Below are positions 14,547 to 22,999 of a stretch of DNA of 27,548 nt, one piece after another (within the stretch, counting starts at the first letter, position 1; the number at the start of each line of letters is the position of its first letter). The DNA is from Muribaculaceae bacterium (GTDB taxonomy: Bacteria; Bacteroidota; Bacteroidia; Bacteroidales; Muribaculaceae). The stretch lies in NCBI GenBank assembly GCA_017545095.1, contig JAFYCU010000158.1, forward strand, positions 1 through 27,548, written 5' to 3'. The translations under genes and the position numbers were made by a program. The notes under the pieces were generated by a model. The model was not told the origin of the DNA. It did no database searches and was given only the letters and a program-made list of their open reading frames with translations.

Positions 14547-15287
14547 TTATCGTGGCACAAATTGCAGTCTTGCACGCACATGGTCGATTTTGTTTACAGA
14601 GATAGACATCAGCCACTCGTTGGGGTTCTCGTCGAAGAAGCAAACCATGGCCTCCTCGCCGTAGTGGGTCTCCTTGATGAAAGCCACCTCCAAGCGGTGC
14701 ACGATGCGCTTGTCGTAATATTCGATTGGCAACTGGTTGACCAGCAAGTCGATATACCGCACGGTGTTGACGTGCCGGTTGAAGTCGCACTCGGCATAAC
14801 CGAAAGTGTGCATCACATAGGACCCTTCGCAAAGGGGTTGGATCTTGTTTTGGGGCTCGATGGGGCACCGTCGGTCGCTAATGTTGTCGCGAATGTAACT
14901 GAGTTGTGATATGTCCACGCTTTTGCGTGTGGCCAGGTCGATCACCATCCATATGGTGCGCACATAGCCCAACACGTTGCCATCAGCATCGGTGACCATC
15001 ATGTTGCGCTGGCTGAACATGTGGTTGTAGTCCTCGATCCATGTGGTGAGGGTGTAATGCTCATCGACACGCGGATAACGTTCCATCTCGATGGTGACTC
15101 GTGCCAGCACCCATGCATGGCCATCGGCAATCAAACGCTTATACCCCACCCCCCACTCGTTGGCATGAAGGGTGGCAATGTCGATCACACGGCTCATCAG
15201 CAGCGACAGCGGCAGTTCGCCCTGCGGATTGCACTCGCCAGCACTCAGGTAATAGGTTTTAGAAAACTCTTTCATTCTTCCAGACAT
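14547..15287 (-). CDS. Acyl-ACP thioesterase (FatA/FatB-like)
   Basis: The 246-residue protein has the double hot-dog layout of bacterial acyl-ACP thioesterases. The first domain (about 10-130) includes ATLHANEWGVGYKRL and WVLARVTIEMERYPR. The second (about 150-245) carries ECDFNRHVNTVRYIDLL, whose Asn and His match the catalytic N-x-H-V-N pattern. It releases free fatty acids from acyl-carrier protein. The start is either ATG 15287 or ATG 15275 (MKEFSKTYYL); both leave a short gap to aroC, which ends at 15300, so the genes are co-transcribed. No special metabolic link between thioesterase and chorismate synthase is known to me. Confidence 0.88.
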   Translation of the reverse strand: MSGRMKEFSKTYYLSAGECNPQGELPLSLLMSRVIDIATLHANEWGVGYKRLIADGHAWVLARVTIEMERYPRVDEHYTLTTWIEDYNHMFSQRNMMVTDADGNVLGYVRTIWMVIDLATRKSVDISQLSYIRDNISDRRCPIEPQNKIQPLCEGSYVMHTFGYAECDFNRHVNTVRYIDLLVNQLPIEYYDKRIVHRLEVAFIKETHYGEEAMVCFFDENPNEWLMSISVNKIDHVRARLQFVPR

Positions 15288-15299
15288 GTTTACACATAC

Positions 15300-16376
15300 T
15301 TATATTATACGATTTGTTTTACTGAGCAGATAATGGTCGAGCAGCACCATGGCGGTCATGGCCTCGACGATGGGCACAGCCCGATGCACCACCACCACAT
15401 CGTGTCGCCCACCGGGGTGATAAACCACCTCTTGACCCAGGGCATTGACCGAGGCCGTTTCGCGCATAAGCGTTGGCACGGCTTTGAATGCCACACGGAA
15501 AAAGAGGTCGTTGCCATTGGAGATGCCGCCTTGCACCCCGCCCGAGTGATTGGCGGCAAAGTGCACACCACCATGTTCGTCGGGCATCATGGTGTCCTGC
15601 ACCTCGCTGCCATGTTTGAAAGCGATGTCGTGGCCACCCATCTCGAACGCCTTGACGGCATTGATGCTGAGCATGGCCGCTCCCAGATCGGCATGGAGTT
15701 TGGCTGCCACTGGTTCGCCCCATCCCGATGGAACCCCTTGCGCGATGCACAGCATGGACCCGCCCAGGGTGTCGCCATTTTCAATGGTGTTAGCGATTTC
15801 CTGCTCCATGTCGTGCGCCACAGTGTCGCTGAACACATGGAGCCTGTTCTGTACCCGATGTGGCAAGGTGATGTTCTCGGGGTGGAGGTACTCTCCCTTG
15901 CAACCGATCCATTCCACAAAGGCCTGGATTCTTACTCCGAGTTTGCTGAGCGCTTGCATAGCCAAAGCCCCTGCCACCACCCGTGTCAGTGTTTCGCGTG
16001 CCGAGGCTCGGCCCCCACCGCGATGGTCGCGATGGCCATATTTCATCTGATATGTGTAGTCGGCGTGTGAGGGACGGTAGATGTTGCGCAGCGATTCATA
16101 ATCCTTCTCGCGCATGTCGTGGTTGCGGATGATGAAACCGATGGGTGTCCCCAGCGTTTTACCTTCGAAAATTCCCGACAACACCTCCACCTGGTCGGAT
16201 TCGCGACGGTTGCTGCCACCGATGTAATCAACAGGCCGACGCGCATCAACAAATTGTTGCATCAGGTCGAGGTCGATGTCAAGTCCTGCGGGCATACCAT
16301 CAATCACCCCACCCATGGCGGGACCATGTGATTCGCCGAAACTGGTTAAACGGAATAGGTGTCCAAAGGTGTTCAT
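15300..16376 (-). CDS. aroC: Chorismate synthase
   Basis: The 358-residue enzyme makes chorismate from 5-enolpyruvylshikimate 3-phosphate using reduced FMN, the last common step of aromatic amino-acid synthesis. Signatures visible: GHLFRLTSFGESHGPAMGGV at the N-terminus with the catalytic His, DYIGGSNRRESDQVE, GHRDHRGGGRASARET with the second conserved His and phosphate-binding arginines, and GGVQGGISNG with HPGGRHDVVV near the end. Length is normal. Upstream, 165 nt of repeats separate it from ybaK on the same strand, and I see no consensus promoter there, so it may be read through from ybaK. Confidence 0.97.
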   Translation of the reverse strand: MNTFGHLFRLTSFGESHGPAMGGVIDGMPAGLDIDLDLMQQFVDARRPVDYIGGSNRRESDQVEVLSGIFEGKTLGTPIGFIIRNHDMREKDYESLRNIYRPSHADYTYQMKYGHRDHRGGGRASARETLTRVVAGALAMQALSKLGVRIQAFVEWIGCKGEYLHPENITLPHRVQNRLHVFSDTVAHDMEQEIANTIENGDTLGGSMLCIAQGVPSGWGEPVAAKLHADLGAAMLSINAVKAFEMGGHDIAFKHGSEVQDTMMPDEHGGVHFAANHSGGVQGGISNGNDLFFRVAFKAVPTLMRETASVNALGQEVVYHPGGRHDVVVVHRAVPIVEAMTAMVLLDHYLLSKTNRII

Positions 16377-16378
16377 AG

Positions 16379-16563
16379 GGTGATGAGTAATGAGTGATGA
16401 GTAACGAGTCTCATGGTCTCCCCTAACCCCTCCTAAAGGAGGAGGATTGGTTCTCGGACTTCGGCTCTTGCTTCTTGGTTCTCGGTTCTTGTTTCGGTCT
16501 TCATTTGCACCAGGGTGCGACCCTGCTTATAAGCACGTCCTTTAGGATGGGTTTGGGGAGGCC
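16379..16563. repeat. Intergenic repeat mosaic, third block
   Basis: The spacer between aroC and ybaK holds GTGATGAGTAATGAGTGATG-type units (16379-16411), the GGTTCTCGG/CTCTTG block (about 16449-16493), a hairpin unit GCACCAGGGTGC (16507-16518), and two copies of the CCTTTAGGAGGGGTT unit: inverted at 16418-16447 and direct at 16538-16563. The direct copy runs into the 3' end of ybaK. Confidence 0.7.
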
Positions 16564-17039
16564 AGAATCAAATCGGTTATCGTGGCTCCGATGTAGTTGG
16601 CCAGGAGGGTTGGGGCCACTTTGAGTTGGAGTCCACGCAGTCCAGCACTCACAAAGATGTGCTCATAGAGCTGGCACGACTCATGGATGAAAGTGGGGAA
16701 CGGTTTCTTCATGCCCACCGGCGAGCATCCGCCCCGGATGTAGCCTGTGGTGGGCAACAACTCTTTCATCGGTATAAGGTCGGCTTTTTTGTTCCCCGAT
16801 ACTTTCGCCGCCTTTTTGAGGTCGACCTCGGCATTGCCAGGAATCACACACACAAAGTGCCCCGTGCGGTCGCCACGCAGCACGAGCGTCTTGAACACAC
16901 AGTTGATGTCCTGGCCCAGCGAAGCTGCCACATGACCAGCATCTAAGTTGTTCTCGTCCACGGCATAGGCCATCAGTTCATAAGGCACTTTGGCTTGGTC
17001 GAGCAGGCGGGCCGCATTGGTCTTTTGCTGTTTTTTCAT
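16542..17039 (-). CDS. ybaK: YbaK/EbsC-family Cys-tRNA(Pro) deacylase
   Basis: The 165-residue protein matches the YbaK family: TNAARLLDQAKVPYELMAY at the N-terminus, LGQDINCVFKTLVLRGD with the conserved Lys, VIPGNAEVDLKKAAKVSGNKKADLIP and TGYIRGGCSPVGMKKPFPTFIHESC. It hydrolyses mischarged Cys-tRNA(Pro) and so edits translation errors. The last residues (ASPNPS) and the TAA stop are encoded inside a copy of an intergenic repeat (16538-16563), so the original C-terminus was probably altered. A consensus promoter lies upstream (17062-17092). Confidence 0.92.
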   Translation of the reverse strand: MKKQQKTNAARLLDQAKVPYELMAYAVDENNLDAGHVAASLGQDINCVFKTLVLRGDRTGHFVCVIPGNAEVDLKKAAKVSGNKKADLIPMKELLPTTGYIRGGCSPVGMKKPFPTFIHESCQLYEHIFVSAGLRGLQLKVAPTLLANYIGATITDLILASPNPS

Positions 17040-17061
17040 TTTTTTAAACGTGAATTGATGG

Positions 17062-17092
17062 CAAAATTACAGAATCTTCTCTACCTTTGCAA
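17062..17092 (-). promoter_or_regulatory. Promoter of ybaK, overlapping a plus-strand -7 box
   Basis: On the minus strand TTG (17092-17090), a 20-nt spacer and TAATTTTG (17069-17062) match the consensus. On the plus strand TACCTTTG (17082-17089) lies 20 nt before the ATG at 17110, but its nearest TTG is spaced 24 nt, so it is weaker. The two promoters overlap. Confidence 0.7.
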
Positions 17093-17109
17093 ATAAAAAC
17101 GAGAATCGC

Positions 17110-17931
17110 ATGAAAAAAATTCTGCTTAGCGCCATCATCGCGCTCACATCGATTGCCTTTGCACAGGCACAATTCTTCGGTGTCGACACCGACAAGCTCA
17201 ACAATCTGATAGCTGGATTAACGCGTCTGCCCTACGACAATGCCAAGATGCTCATGACCCAGACGTTCAAGGCCCTCGAGAACGATGGCAAGGGTTATCG
17301 CAAGGCCGTGGAGATGCTGGAACGCCTTGGCGACCCCACCGACTCGCTCCACAACGAAGTGCTCTACTTAGAGGGTCTCAAGACGGTAAGTAGTTCGTTT
17401 GTGCTGAGCAACAGCGAGAAAGAGCGTCCCAACCATCTGCTTGAGATGGCTCAGAAAAATGCCGTGGGCGGCATGGCCACCGATTTGGCTCTGACCACCG
17501 CCAACGACAAGACCGTGCAGCTGCTCGCCGCCGACGGAGGGAAGTGCACCCTGGTGTTTTTCAACGACCTGGACTGTGAAGCCTGTGCATTGACACGTCA
17601 AGCCCTGTCCGCCTCGACCACGCTTGGCGATGCCGCCAGCAAAGGGCTGCTCCGCGTGGTGTCGGTCTATACTGGCAAGAATGCAAAAGCATTCAAAAAG
17701 ACCTCCTACCCTGCCTGGGTGACCAGCACTTGGGACAAGGCACAACAAGTGGAAAACGGCGATGCCTACATCCTGACAAGCACCCCACTCTTTTACCTGA
17801 TCAACAGCGATGGCCGCGTGCTGCTCAAGAACGAGCCCAGTTTCACGCGCGTTGAGAGCGCGGTGACCAAGGTGCTGGCCAACAGCGATAGCAAAAGTGC
17901 GGCACTGGTGAAAATGCTGTTTAACAACTGA
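17110..17931 (+). CDS. Secreted thioredoxin-fold protein (DUF5106-like)
   Basis: The 273-residue protein has a signal peptide (MKKILLSAIIALTSIAFAQA), a helical N-terminal region (about 25-125) resembling DUF5106/DUF4369-type modules, and a thioredoxin-like C-terminal domain (about 130-270) with the CxxC motif CEAC in LVFFNDLDCEACALTRQAL. It ends with a STPLFYLINSDGRVLLKNEP segment that includes the cis-proline position typical of thioredoxins. It would act in the periplasm as a thiol oxidoreductase or a heme or cofactor-linked redox protein; the substrate is unknown. The CDF transporter follows 14 nt downstream and shares the transcript. Confidence 0.75.
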   Translation: MKKILLSAIIALTSIAFAQAQFFGVDTDKLNNLIAGLTRLPYDNAKMLMTQTFKALENDGKGYRKAVEMLERLGDPTDSLHNEVLYLEGLKTVSSSFVLSNSEKERPNHLLEMAQKNAVGGMATDLALTTANDKTVQLLAADGGKCTLVFFNDLDCEACALTRQALSASTTLGDAASKGLLRVVSVYTGKNAKAFKKTSYPAWVTSTWDKAQQVENGDAYILTSTPLFYLINSDGRVLLKNEPSFTRVESAVTKVLANSDSKSAALVKMLFNN

Positions 17932-17945
17932 CCGTGAACCCGACA

Positions 17946-18836
17946 ATGAATCGGGAGAAAGAGATTTATAAAGTGACCCTGGTGGGCAGCGCAGGCAATG
18001 TGGCGCTGCTCACCTTTAAGTTCATTGCCGGTGTGGTGGGACACAGCTCGGCGATGATTGCCGATGCAGTGCACTCTCTGTCGGACTTTGTGACCGACCT
18101 GGTGGTGCTTGCCTTTGTGCATGTGAGCGCCAAGCCACAAGACGCGTCGCACTACTACGGGCATGGCAAATACGAGACTTTGGCCTCGTTTCTCATCGGC
18201 CTTGCGTTGTTGGGTGCTGCGCTGGGTATCCTCGTCAGCGGGGGGCTCAAGCTGGCTGCGTGGGCTGGCGGTGAGCCGCTGGAAGCACCCGGCAAGGTGG
18301 CCTTGTGGGCTGCCCTGCTGTCGATTGCAGTGAAAGAAGCCCTTTACCGCTATACCGCCATCATGGGTCGGCGGCTCGACTCGCCGGCCGTCATTACCAA
18401 TGCCTGGCATCACCGCAGCGACGCCCTGTCGTCGATAGGAGCCACCTTGGGCATTGGAGGAGCCATCGTGCTCGGCGACCGCTGGACGGTGCTCGACCCC
18501 ATCGCCTCGATGGTGGTGGGCGTGATGCTGGCGAAAGTGGCTGTGGGGCTGCTGAAGGCAAACGTGAATGAGCTAACCGACGGCTCGCTGTCGGCCGAGA
18601 TTGAAAACGAGATTATAGAGCTTATCACCTCACAACCAGGTGTGAGCGACCCGCACAACCTGCGCACGCGCCGTGTGGGCAACCGCATGGCCATTGAAGT
18701 GCATGTGTGCATGGACGGCTCCACAACGCTCGACGAGTCGCACCAGCGCACCACCATGATAGAGCAACAGCTCAAGCATCACTTCGGGCAAAACACCCTG
18801 GTCACCATCCACACCGAACCCATAAGCAGCCTTTGA
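17946..18836 (+). CDS. Cation diffusion facilitator (metal efflux) transporter
   Basis: The 296-residue protein has about six membrane segments in the first 200 residues and a cytoplasmic ferredoxin-like domain after. Metal-site motifs DAVHSLSDFVTD (TM2, about 40-51; H-x-x-x-D spacing) and HHRSDALSSIGA (TM5) match the four-residue zinc site of CDF proteins. It exports divalent metals such as Zn2+, Fe2+ or Mn2+ against protons; the exact ion is not shown by sequence. ATG 17946 (MNREKEIYKV) is preferred to an in-frame GTG at 17934. Confidence 0.92.
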   Translation: MNREKEIYKVTLVGSAGNVALLTFKFIAGVVGHSSAMIADAVHSLSDFVTDLVVLAFVHVSAKPQDASHYYGHGKYETLASFLIGLALLGAALGILVSGGLKLAAWAGGEPLEAPGKVALWAALLSIAVKEALYRYTAIMGRRLDSPAVITNAWHHRSDALSSIGATLGIGGAIVLGDRWTVLDPIASMVVGVMLAKVAVGLLKANVNELTDGSLSAEIENEIIELITSQPGVSDPHNLRTRRVGNRMAIEVHVCMDGSTTLDESHQRTTMIEQQLKHHFGQNTLVTIHTEPISSL

Positions 18837-19107
18837 ATCCATTCCCCATCGGGAACAAGTTGAAAGTTGTCAAAAATTGTTTTGGGTTTATGTTGAATCG
18901 TGTGAGTGGTTGATTTGACTAAAAGAACATAATGAAAAAAATGAACGACTTAAAACGAGAAGACGGGTAAACATGCTTTTTTAGTTACAAAGAGGCGTAT
19001 TGCGGCGCTTGTTTACTCGTCTACTTGTTTACTTGTATGCATACCTTTGATTTTGAAGCTTTTGCTCCTTTTAGTCTGAAAAACAACCCCTCATACGATG
19101 CGTTTCG
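18837..19107. other. Gene-free spacer before purL
   Basis: No gene is supported. A weak hairpin (TTCCC-catc-GGGAA, near 18844) and a 13-bp inverted repeat (AGACGGGTAAACA 18961-18973 with 19010-19022, one G-T wobble) are seen, along with tandem TGTTTACTCGTCTAC/TGTTTACTTG similarity. Confidence 0.55.
18961..19022. repeat. 13-bp inverted repeat upstream of purL
   Basis: AGACGGGTAAACA at 18961-18973 pairs with TGTTTACTCGTCT at 19010-19022, with one G-T wobble and 36 nt between the arms. It is about 120-180 nt upstream of the purL promoter; role unknown. Confidence 0.75.
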
Positions 19108-19170
19108 GCAATGCAAAAGTAAAAAACTTCGTCTTTTGTTTTGCATTGCGCTCAACTTTCAGTAATTTTG
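19108..19170 (+). promoter_or_regulatory. purL promoter with overlapping inverted repeat
   Basis: TTG at 19141-19143, a 19-nt spacer and TAATTTTG at 19163-19170 make a consensus promoter 36 nt before the purL ATG. An 11-bp perfect inverted repeat, GCAATGCAAAA (19108-19118) and TTTTGCATTGC (19139-19149), has its right arm over the TTG, so it could be an operator site. Confidence 0.7.
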
Positions 19171-19205
19171 CAAGCAACAACCAAATCCATTATCTTCACA
19201 CATTT

Positions 19206-22200
19206 ATGATTACCTTCATTAAAAAGGATTTTCAAATCATCTATGTCGTGAGTAGCACGGCCTTACTGTCGCAGGCCGACCTCGACAAACTTGAGTGGCT
19301 GTTTGAAGCCAAGGTGTTGAAACGCTCCACATTGAGCGGGACTTATGTAGGTCCCAGGCGCGAAATGGTAACTCCATGGAGCACCAATGCCGTTGAGATT
19401 ACCCAGAACATGGGCATCGACGGCATCGGCCGCATTGAGCGGTTCAAGCGGTGCGACACGCGCAAACCGGCATTCGACCCCATGCTCCAAAGTGTGTATC
19501 ACACGCTTGATGATAGCGTTTTCGACCTTGACGCACAGCCACAGCCCATTGTGCACATTGATGACATTCAACAATACAACCTTCAACAAGGATTGGCTCT
19601 CAGTCAGGAGGAAGTCGAATATCTACAAGCCCTCAGCCAGCGGTTGGGTCGCAGGCTCACCGACAGTGAAGTGTTTGGATTTTCACAGGTCAACAGCGAG
19701 CATTGCCGCCACAAAATTTTCAATGGCACATTCATCATCGATGGAAAAGCGATGCCCGACTCACTGTTCCAGCTCATCAAGAACACATCGCGCACGAATC
19801 CCGGCCATCTGGTGTCGGCTTATTCCGACAATGTGGCCTTTATCGATGGCCCCATGATAGCGCAATTTGCCCCGCAGCGGTCCGACGCACCCAGCGAATT
19901 TGCCGTGCGTGATGTGGAAACGGTGCTGTCGCTCAAGGCCGAGACGCACAATTTTCCCACCACCGTAGAGCCGTTCAATGGTGCCGCCACAGGCACTGGG
20001 GGCGAGATTCGCGACAGGCTGGGCGGTGGACGAGCCAGCCTGCCGCTTGCCGGAACAGCAGTATATATGACAGCCTATCCCCGCACCCAAGTCGACCGCC
20101 GTTGGGAATTGTGCACGATGCCCCCTCGTCGCTGGCTATACCATGACCCGGCCGACATTCTCATCAAGGCCTCGAACGGAGCCAGCGACTTTGGCAACAA
20201 GTTCGGTCAGCCGCTCATATGTGGGTCGGTGCTCACTTTCGAAAACAAAGATGGCCATGAAACCACGGCCTACGACAAGGTGGTGATGCTTGCTGGCGGT
20301 GTGGGTTATGCCGCACGGCGCGATGCTATCAAGGCCGAGCCGGCACAGGGCGACGAGCTTGTGGTGATGGGTGGCGACAACTATCGCATAGGCATGGGCG
20401 GCGGTGCCGTGTCGAGCGTGAACACCGGGCAGCTGTCGAACTCGATTGAGCTTAATGCCGTCCAGCGTTCCAATCCCGAGATGCAGAAACGTGTGGCTAA
20501 CGTGATACGAGCGTTGGCCGAACAAGAACAGAACCCTATCGTGTCGATACACGACCATGGAGCCGGCGGACATCTGAATGCGCTTAGCGAACTGGTGGAA
20601 AATACAGGAGGAAGCATCAGCATGGGGGCATTGCCCATTGGTGACCCCACACTATCGGCACGCGAAATCATCGGCAACGAATCGCAAGAACGCATGGGGC
20701 TTGTTGTGAACAAGTCCGACACTGACCATGTTGTGCGCATCGCCCAGCGCGAACGAGCGCCCATCTATGTGGTGGGCCATGCCACCGGCGACCGCCACCT
20801 CACTTTCGAGCAAACTGACGGGCAGCGTCCCATCGACCTTGACCTGGCCGACATGTTCGGAAATCCTCCCAAGACAATCATCAGCGACAATACCGTTGTA
20901 GCACCACATCGCGATTTACGCTTCGACGTGGCAAAACTTGATGAGTATCTTGAAACCGTGTTGCAAATGGAGGCTGTGGCCTGCAAAGACTGGCTCACCA
21001 ACAAGGTTGACCGCTCGGTGACAGGCCGAGTGGCTCATCAGCAATGCCAGGGTGAGTTACAGCTGCCGTTGGCCGACTGCGGTGTGGTTGCTCTCGACTA
21101 CAGCGGAACATCGGGTATGGCCACCAGCATCGGGCATGCTCCACAGGCAGCACTCATCGATTCTGCCATGGGTTCGCAACTGGCCATCGTAGAAGCACTC
21201 ACCAACATTATTGGGGCAAATCTGAGCGAGGGACTGAAATCGGTGTCACTGAGTGCCAACTGGATGTGGCCCTGCCGCAACCCAGGACAAGATGCCCGGC
21301 TCTACCGCGCGGTGAAAGCGTGCAGCGACCTAGCCTGCCAACTGGGCATCAACATTCCCACGGGCAAGGACAGCCTGTCGATGACACAAGACTACGGAAA
21401 AAAACGCGTTCTTGCGCCTGGCACTGTCATCATCACGGCTGCGGCACCAGTTGCCGATGTGAAGAAAACGGTGGGGCCTGTGCTGCGTAACTGCAAAAGC
21501 CACTTATATTATATAGACTTCAGTGACGGCGACCTGCAGTTGGGCGGTTCAGCTTTCGCCCAGTCGATGGGTCGCATCGGTATGCAAGCTCCGACCCTGA
21601 GGCCTGCCAACGACATTGCAGCCGCGTTCAACGCTGTTCAAGACTTGGTCGCGCAGCAACTGCTGCTGGCCGTGCACGATGTGTCGGCCGGTGGACTCAT
21701 CACCACCTTGCTCGAAATGACGTTTGCCAACACACGCGGCGGTCTGGACATCGACCTGAGTGCATTTAGCGATGTACACATCGTGCGCGTGCTTTTCGCC
21801 GAAAATCCCGCCATTGTGATTCAAGTGGCCGATGCACATTGCCGTCGTGTGGAACGGTTGCTCGCGGCCAATGGTGTGCGCTTCCTGCATCTGGGTCAGC
21901 CCGCCCAGCAACGCACCATCGAGCTGCATCACCGCCACATCTGCCACACGCTGCCCATCGACAAGCTGCGCGACATCTGGTTCCGTTCATCTTATCTGCT
22001 CGATTGCCTCCAGTCGGGCTCAACCTGCGCCAAGCAACGCTTTTCCAATTACGGCCGGCTGCCATTGCGCTGGCGACTGCCAAATGGATTCACAGGACAG
22101 CTGTCCGACCTGGGGCTGTGCTGCCGACATGGAACCACAGGCATCAAGGCCGCCATCGTGCGCGACAAGGGTGTGAATGGCGACCGAGAGATGGCCTATT

Positions 22201-22898
22201 CCCTTTATTTGGCAGGCTTCGATGTGAAGGATGTGCACATGACCGACCTGATGTCGGGACGTGAGACCCTCGACGACGTGAACATGATTGCGTTCTGTGG
22301 CGGATTCTCCAACAGCGATGTGCCCCGTTCGGCACGCGGATGGGCCGGCGCATTTGTGTGGAACGAGCAGGCTCATGTCGCCTTGAAACGGTTCTATGCT
22401 CGCCCCGATACTTTGAGTTTGGGCGTGTGCAACGGCTGCCAACTCATGATGGAACTGGGGTTGCTCGCACCCCACAGCAAGGAGCATCCGAGCATGACGA
22501 ACAACGACTCGCACAAGTTTGAATCGCAATTCCTTGCTGTTACCATCCCCAACAACACCTCGGTAATGCTTGGTAATCTTGCTGGCGCGCGATTGGGAAT
22601 TTGGGTGGCGCACGGCGAGGGAAAATTTGTGATGCCGACGCAAAACCATGGCTGGCAGGTGGCTGCCCAATATGCCAGTGACCGTTATCCCGGCAATCCC
22701 AACGGTTCGCCCGATGCCATTGCCGCATTGGCTTCGGCCGATGGCAGGCATTTGGCCATCATGCCTCACCTTGAGCGGTCGATATTCCCCTGGCAATGTG
22801 CCTATTATCCCCGTCGTTCAGGCGAGGTGACACCCTGGATCAAGGCGTTTGTCAATGCCCGTGAGTGGGTTGAGCGGCACGTACAAGTCACAAAGTGA
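19206..22898 (+). CDS. purL: Phosphoribosylformylglycinamidine synthase (large form)
   Basis: This 1230-residue single-chain enzyme makes formylglycinamidine ribonucleotide from FGAR, ATP and glutamine in purine synthesis. In order it has a PurS-like N-terminus (about 1-150), a linker, two AIRS-type ATP-binding halves (about 190-1010, with QVNSEHCRHKIFNG, KAETHNFPTTVEPFNGAATGTGGEIRD and VSIHDHGAGGHLNALSELVE) and a class I glutamine amidotransferase domain (about 1010-1230) with FCGGFSNSDVPRSARGWAG, the nucleophile Cys1075 in GVCNGCQLM, and His1188/Glu1190 in MPHLERSIFPW. All key residues are present. ATG 19206 (MITFIKKDFQ) is chosen, since the longer frame to 19098 covers the promoter. It is transcribed alone. 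Confidence 0.97.
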   Translation: MITFIKKDFQIIYVVSSTALLSQADLDKLEWLFEAKVLKRSTLSGTYVGPRREMVTPWSTNAVEITQNMGIDGIGRIERFKRCDTRKPAFDPMLQSVYHTLDDSVFDLDAQPQPIVHIDDIQQYNLQQGLALSQEEVEYLQALSQRLGRRLTDSEVFGFSQVNSEHCRHKIFNGTFIIDGKAMPDSLFQLIKNTSRTNPGHLVSAYSDNVAFIDGPMIAQFAPQRSDAPSEFAVRDVETVLSLKAETHNFPTTVEPFNGAATGTGGEIRDRLGGGRASLPLAGTAVYMTAYPRTQVDRRWELCTMPPRRWLYHDPADILIKASNGASDFGNKFGQPLICGSVLTFENKDGHETTAYDKVVMLAGGVGYAARRDAIKAEPAQGDELVVMGGDNYRIGMGGGAVSSVNTGQLSNSIELNAVQRSNPEMQKRVANVIRALAEQEQNPIVSIHDHGAGGHLNALSELVENTGGSISMGALPIGDPTLSAREIIGNESQERMGLVVNKSDTDHVVRIAQRERAPIYVVGHATGDRHLTFEQTDGQRPIDLDLADMFGNPPKTIISDNTVVAPHRDLRFDVAKLDEYLETVLQMEAVACKDWLTNKVDRSVTGRVAHQQCQGELQLPLADCGVVALDYSGTSGMATSIGHAPQAALIDSAMGSQLAIVEALTNIIGANLSEGLKSVSLSANWMWPCRNPGQDARLYRAVKACSDLACQLGINIPTGKDSLSMTQDYGKKRVLAPGTVIITAAAPVADVKKTVGPVLRNCKSHLYYIDFSDGDLQLGGSAFAQSMGRIGMQAPTLRPANDIAAAFNAVQDLVAQQLLLAVHDVSAGGLITTLLEMTFANTRGGLDIDLSAFSDVHIVRVLFAENPAIVIQVADAHCRRVERLLAANGVRFLHLGQPAQQRTIELHHRHICHTLPIDKLRDIWFRSSYLLDCLQSGSTCAKQRFSNYGRLPLRWRLPNGFTGQLSDLGLCCRHGTTGIKAAIVRDKGVNGDREMAYSLYLAGFDVKDVHMTDLMSGRETLDDVNMIAFCGGFSNSDVPRSARGWAGAFVWNEQAHVALKRFYARPDTLSLGVCNGCQLMMELGLLAPHSKEHPSMTNNDSHKFESQFLAVTIPNNTSVMLGNLAGARLGIWVAHGEGKFVMPTQNHGWQVAAQYASDRYPGNPNGSPDAIAALASADGRHLAIMPHLERSIFPWQCAYYPRRSGEVTPWIKAFVNAREWVERHVQVTK

Positions 22899-22917
22899 TT
22901 GTGAATAATTATCATGG

Positions 22918-22951
22918 GCGCGGCGACAACCAATCATCGTTGTCGCCGCGC
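22918..22951. terminator. Terminator between purL and galM
   Basis: A perfect 13-bp GC-rich hairpin (GCGCGGCGACAAC 22918-22930 with 22939-22951, 8-nt loop) lies 19 nt after purL and 48 nt after the convergent galM stop. On the plus side only short T-tracts follow (GCTTTTC, CGTTTTAT). Confidence 0.75.
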
Positions 22952-22999
22952 ACGTGCTTTTCAATCGTTTTATATAGGATCGACAAACATCGTTATCCC

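Noticed and set aside
13827..14909. 360-codon plus-strand frame
   Set aside because: It is antisense to the SH3-domain and thioesterase genes, begins in repeats and shows no domain. The minus-strand frames have clear motifs.
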